Below are positions 62,061 through 64,000 of a stretch of 64,000 nucleotides of DNA, piece by piece. Origin of the DNA: Rhodobacteraceae bacterium Alg231-04 (GTDB taxonomy: Bacteria; Pseudomonadota; Alphaproteobacteria; Rhodobacterales; Rhodobacteraceae). The position numbers and the translations under genes were made by a program. Within the stretch, counting starts at the first letter, position 1. Each line of letters opens with the position of its first letter. Location: NCBI GenBank assembly GCA_900143635.1, contig FREY01000008.1, positions 142,056 through 206,055 of the forward strand, given 5' to 3'. Under the pieces are notes generated by a model. It was not told the origin of the DNA and did not search any database. It saw only the letters and a list, made by a program, of their open reading frames with translations.

Positions 62061-62539
62061 CCAACTCCGATTGACGGCCGAAGGCTTGCGGTGGTCGGAT
62101 TCACGAGGTCCGGAAAGCGTTCAGCGATATCGAATGCTGGATCGACCGGCCCGTTTTCCGCGGTGTACTCTGAGCGCCGCTTCAGCTCTCTATTGTAGCA
62201 CCAGCAACAAAGTGTGGTCACATAGAACTGGATATTCTGTTTGCGCGCGGCATTCCCGCAGCTCTCGCATGTTTTCGAGATGCGGTCGATTTGCTGCTGC
62301 AAAGCGGAAAATCTGAAGGGGTCTCCAGAAGGGGGCTCAAAATAAACTCGCAGCTCCCCCATTTTCTGTTTGATTTGAGCGATAATAGGAAACTCCGCAT
62401 CCTCGCGCTCGATGTCGTGCCGCAAGTTTTCGAGCACCATCGTCAGCTGATCGGTCCAGCCCTGCCGCTCCGAGCTGAGTTCTGCCACTACTGAGGCATC
62501 AATACTGCACCAGTCCATCACCCCCTTCTTCTCGCTCAT
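61985..62539 (-). CDS. Zinc-ribbon hypothetical protein, first copy of a duplicated domain
   Basis: A 184-residue soluble protein. The domain begins GWTDQLTMVLENL, continues FPIIAQIKQKMGELRVYF and ends in a Cys cluster CESCG...LCCWC that could hold zinc. I remember uncharacterised proteobacterial proteins with the plan 'GW - QIKEKFGxLRFY - TCExCG - TLCxxH'. After residue ~158 a second GW unit starts (VGWFNMLAQRLRQ) and is then lost by the stop; its continuation is in the next frame. Function unknown. It may be an intact short protein or the 5' half of a broken two-domain one. Confidence 0.6.
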   Translation of the reverse strand: MSEKKGVMDWCSIDASVVAELSSERQGWTDQLTMVLENLRHDIEREDAEFPIIAQIKQKMGELRVYFEPPSGDPFRFSALQQQIDRISKTCESCGNAARKQNIQFYVTTLCCWCYNRELKRRSEYTAENGPVDPAFDIAERFPDLVNPTTASLRPSIGVGWFNMLAQRLRQMETILEPRVSSLV

Positions 62540-62630
62540 CCCACAATCACCATTCTCTCTCTAGCTCAATTTTAGATCAAACTTTGACAGCCGCACCAGA
62601 ACGCGCAGTGTTCACGCAATCAATTGTAGC

Positions 62631-62978
62631 TCATATCTTCCGAGTGATTTCCGCAGCTTGCAGTCCGGCAGTGACCCTGTGCTCGCGTTCCTCAAAATGC
62701 CGTCGTAGCAGGTTTAGGAGTTTGCCGTTCTGGATTTCCAGCGCCTGAGCAAGTGATCGAAACCACACTTCGTCTTCCGGCAAGACCTTCATGTGCAATT
62801 GTCCGGTATAAACGGATTTTGGCCTGCCGCGCTGAGGCATAGCGGCTGACAAAGGGCTTGCTTTTGCGCCCTTCGAGCTCCCATCGTCTTGTTTTTCAAC
62901 AATTGTCTCAAGGACCGCTTTGGTCACTTGTTGAACAAGTGCCGAGAATTGGTCGTCTGGAAGGCGGAACTCAGCCAT
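62631..62978 (-). CDS. Small putative DNA-binding protein (ribbon-helix-helix-like)
   Basis: A 115-residue protein. An N-terminal helical part (QFSALVQQVTKAVLETIVEKQ) is followed by a basic linker (PQRGRPKSVYTG) and a C-terminal part LHMKVLPEDEVWFRSLAQAL, which has the strand-helix-helix rhythm of ribbon-helix-helix DNA-binding proteins. The start ATG 62978 is preferred to 63014. It is divergent from the XRE regulator at 63116, an arrangement common in plasmid and phage control regions. Not identified further. Confidence 0.55.
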   Translation of the reverse strand: MAEFRLPDDQFSALVQQVTKAVLETIVEKQDDGSSKGAKASPLSAAMPQRGRPKSVYTGQLHMKVLPEDEVWFRSLAQALEIQNGKLLNLLRRHFEEREHRVTAGLQAAEITRKI

Positions 62979-63115
62979 GTGATCACTTCCGATTTGTTTA
63001 CTCAGGCAAAACACTCACTCAAGGCACCTCGACTTGGAGCGAAATTTGCGTTCCCCATCAATATTCACAGTATACTTCATAGCCGCAAGGCTTTTGTTGC
63101 CTGCCTTGTCTAGGA

Positions 63116-63361
63116 ATGACACCTGAAAGATTCGATCCATTGCAGAGAGCACTGGCTGATGTTGTTCGCCGACATAGACTTGCGGCAAACATGTCTCAAG
63201 AAGAGTTGGCTCACAGAGCCGGCAGGAGCATGCGCTACATTTCCTTGCTGGAAAACTGCCGCAATCAACCGACTCTGGATACACTCATTCGAATTAGCAG
63301 TGCTCTTGGAGAGCCCCTAAGCCAGATTATTCTGGAGGCGGAAGAAGAGGTTCAAATTTAA
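63116..63361 (+). CDS. XRE-family helix-turn-helix regulator
   Basis: An 81-residue Cro/C1-type regulator: RRHRLAANMSQEELAHRAGRSMRYISLLE is a standard helix-turn-helix (quoted here in two parts by its keys MSQEELA and MRYISLLE), followed by NQPTLDTLIRISSALG. It is a stand-alone DNA-binding domain, as found for phage, plasmid and restriction-system controllers. TAGGA precedes the ATG. No partner restriction or toxin gene is visible before the right-edge IS. Confidence 0.85.
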   Translation: MTPERFDPLQRALADVVRRHRLAANMSQEELAHRAGRSMRYISLLENCRNQPTLDTLIRISSALGEPLSQIILEAEEEVQI

Positions 63362-63575
63362 AATTGCTTACAGGCGGGCCTCATTGGCAATCTGGATTCA
63401 TTTCCCGGAACCGTTTTGGCGACTTCCATTCGATCAATAACCCGGAAGACAGCTGAATAGGTGCCATCAGAAATATAGTGCTTGAAAGTACTGAGCACAG
63501 GTGTTCGATTTCACCGGACGCCACGGTCTCTGATGTTAAATAAGTTTTTTCAATGCCTGAATAGCCCCGAGTTTC
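63362..63575. other. Gap between XRE gene and IS3 element
   Basis: No gene, hairpin or clear terminal inverted repeat was recognised in these 214 bp. The outer end of the IS3 element should fall here, between the transposase stop at 63576 and about 63500, but I could not fix it without its other end, which is outside the window. Confidence 0.3.
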
Positions 63576-64000
63576 TTAGATGCCTCCAAGCCTCAGTTTC
63601 CGCTGTCGTTCGAAATTTTTGGGCGACAGCATCCCGTTCCTCGCATGCTTTCGCTTCGGGTTGTAGAACATTTCGATGTAATCGAACACGTCCTGCCTGG
63701 CTTGGTCACGTGTCCTGTAGGTTCGGCGCCGGATCCGTTCACTATTGAGCAGGTTGAAGAAGCTCTCGGCTACAGTATTGTCATGGCAATTTCCACGTCG
63801 GCTCATCGAATGCTCAAGATTGTGGACCCGCAGGAAGGAAGCCCAATCCATGCTGGTAAACTGGCTGCCCTGATCCGAATGGATCAGCACCTGGGCCTTC
63901 GGCTTTCGTCGCCATACGGCCATGAGCAGCGCCTGCAGCACGACATCGGTCGTCTGACGGTTTTGCATGCACCAGCCCACCACGCGCCGGGAATAGAGGT
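63576..64000 (-). mobile_element. IS3-family transposase OrfB, C-terminal part, cut by right edge
   Basis: At least 141 codons of an IS3-family DDE transposase run in from the right edge to the stop at 63576. The second Asp is in LIHSDQGSQFTS, and the catalytic Glu in NTVAESFFNLL, followed by the usual tail YIEMFYNPKRKH. Both the Asp and the Glu of the triad are present in the visible part, so the element may be functional. It flanks the accessory tail 61.4-63.4 kb. Confidence 0.9.

Noticed and set aside
1..64000. CRISPR arrays, tRNA or rRNA genes, replication origin
   Set aside because: No regularly spaced repeats, cloverleaf-like sequences, rRNA-like stretches or repA/dnaA-box clusters were noticed when reading both strands; a covariance-model or tRNA search was not possible.

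Overview
The window looks like a chromosomal or large-plasmid segment of a marine alphaproteobacterium of the Roseobacter group (Rhodobacterales). The DNA is GC-rich, and the genes are those this group uses to import and break down methylated and cyclic nitrogen osmolytes: a BCCT carrier, ABC importers of the ProVWX and Ehu types, a tripartite tricarboxylate carrier, a dimethylglycine-dehydrogenase-like enzyme, a hydroxyproline-betaine epimerase, an N-methylproline-demethylase-like enzyme and a non-pyrrolysine MttB protein. The assignment rests on gene content and remembered family sequences; no search was run.

Layout. 1-4126 (minus): a ferric-reductase-like flavocytochrome and a large multi-haem cytochrome c cut by the left edge. 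4390-12117 (minus): six-gene operon (ALDH, M19-like, unknown 564-aa protein, DUF3726, Ldh2 family, BCCT carrier) with a divergent LysR gene. 13195-13787: decayed epimerase gene. 13850-18427 (minus): MarR, adaptor and RND pump. 18783-20566: scrapyard of IS30, IS6 and IS3 remnants with a beheaded glycosyltransferase. 20717-28370 (minus): EutA-like and EutD/DoeA-like genes, a dimethylglycine/sarcosine-dehydrogenase-like gene and an Ehu-type ABC importer, with a divergent HutC/GntR gene. 29536-32482 (plus): M20 amidohydrolase, diaminopropionate ammonia-lyase, Lrp. 32582-36660 (minus): ProVWX-type betaine importer and a GlxA/GbdR-type AraC regulator. 36822-41362 (plus): GntR, DapA-family lyase, ALDH, FAD oxidoreductase. 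41446-46791 (minus): TetR, MDR reductase, two enolase-superfamily enzymes (one hpbD) and two SDRs. 46903-50590 (minus): N-methylproline-demethylase-like enzyme and MttB-family protein. 50766-51006: IS6 remnant. 51197-51952: secreted lysozyme-like protein. 52134-58409 (minus) and 58546-61336 (plus): TctCBA carrier, ABM protein, metallo-beta-lactamase, otnK and otnC, divergent from an isocitrate/isopropylmalate-DH-family enzyme, a MocA-family oxidoreductase and GntR. 61519-64000: less GC-rich accessory tail with small unknown genes, an XRE regulator and an IS3 transposase cut by the right edge.

Together the genes form a row of self-contained catabolic modules, each with its own importer, enzymes and regulator. 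The best understood is 32.6-50.6 kb, whose content fits uptake of proline-type betaines, epimerisation, N-demethylation and degradation of (hydroxy)proline. The least explained are the 4.4-12.1 kb betaine operon and the 20.7-32.5 kb module, which resembles ectoine catabolism but ends in diaminopropionate ammonia-lyase. Several modules carry visible palindromic operators, and three solute-binding-protein genes are each followed by a perfect 10-11 bp hairpin with a 7-nt loop.
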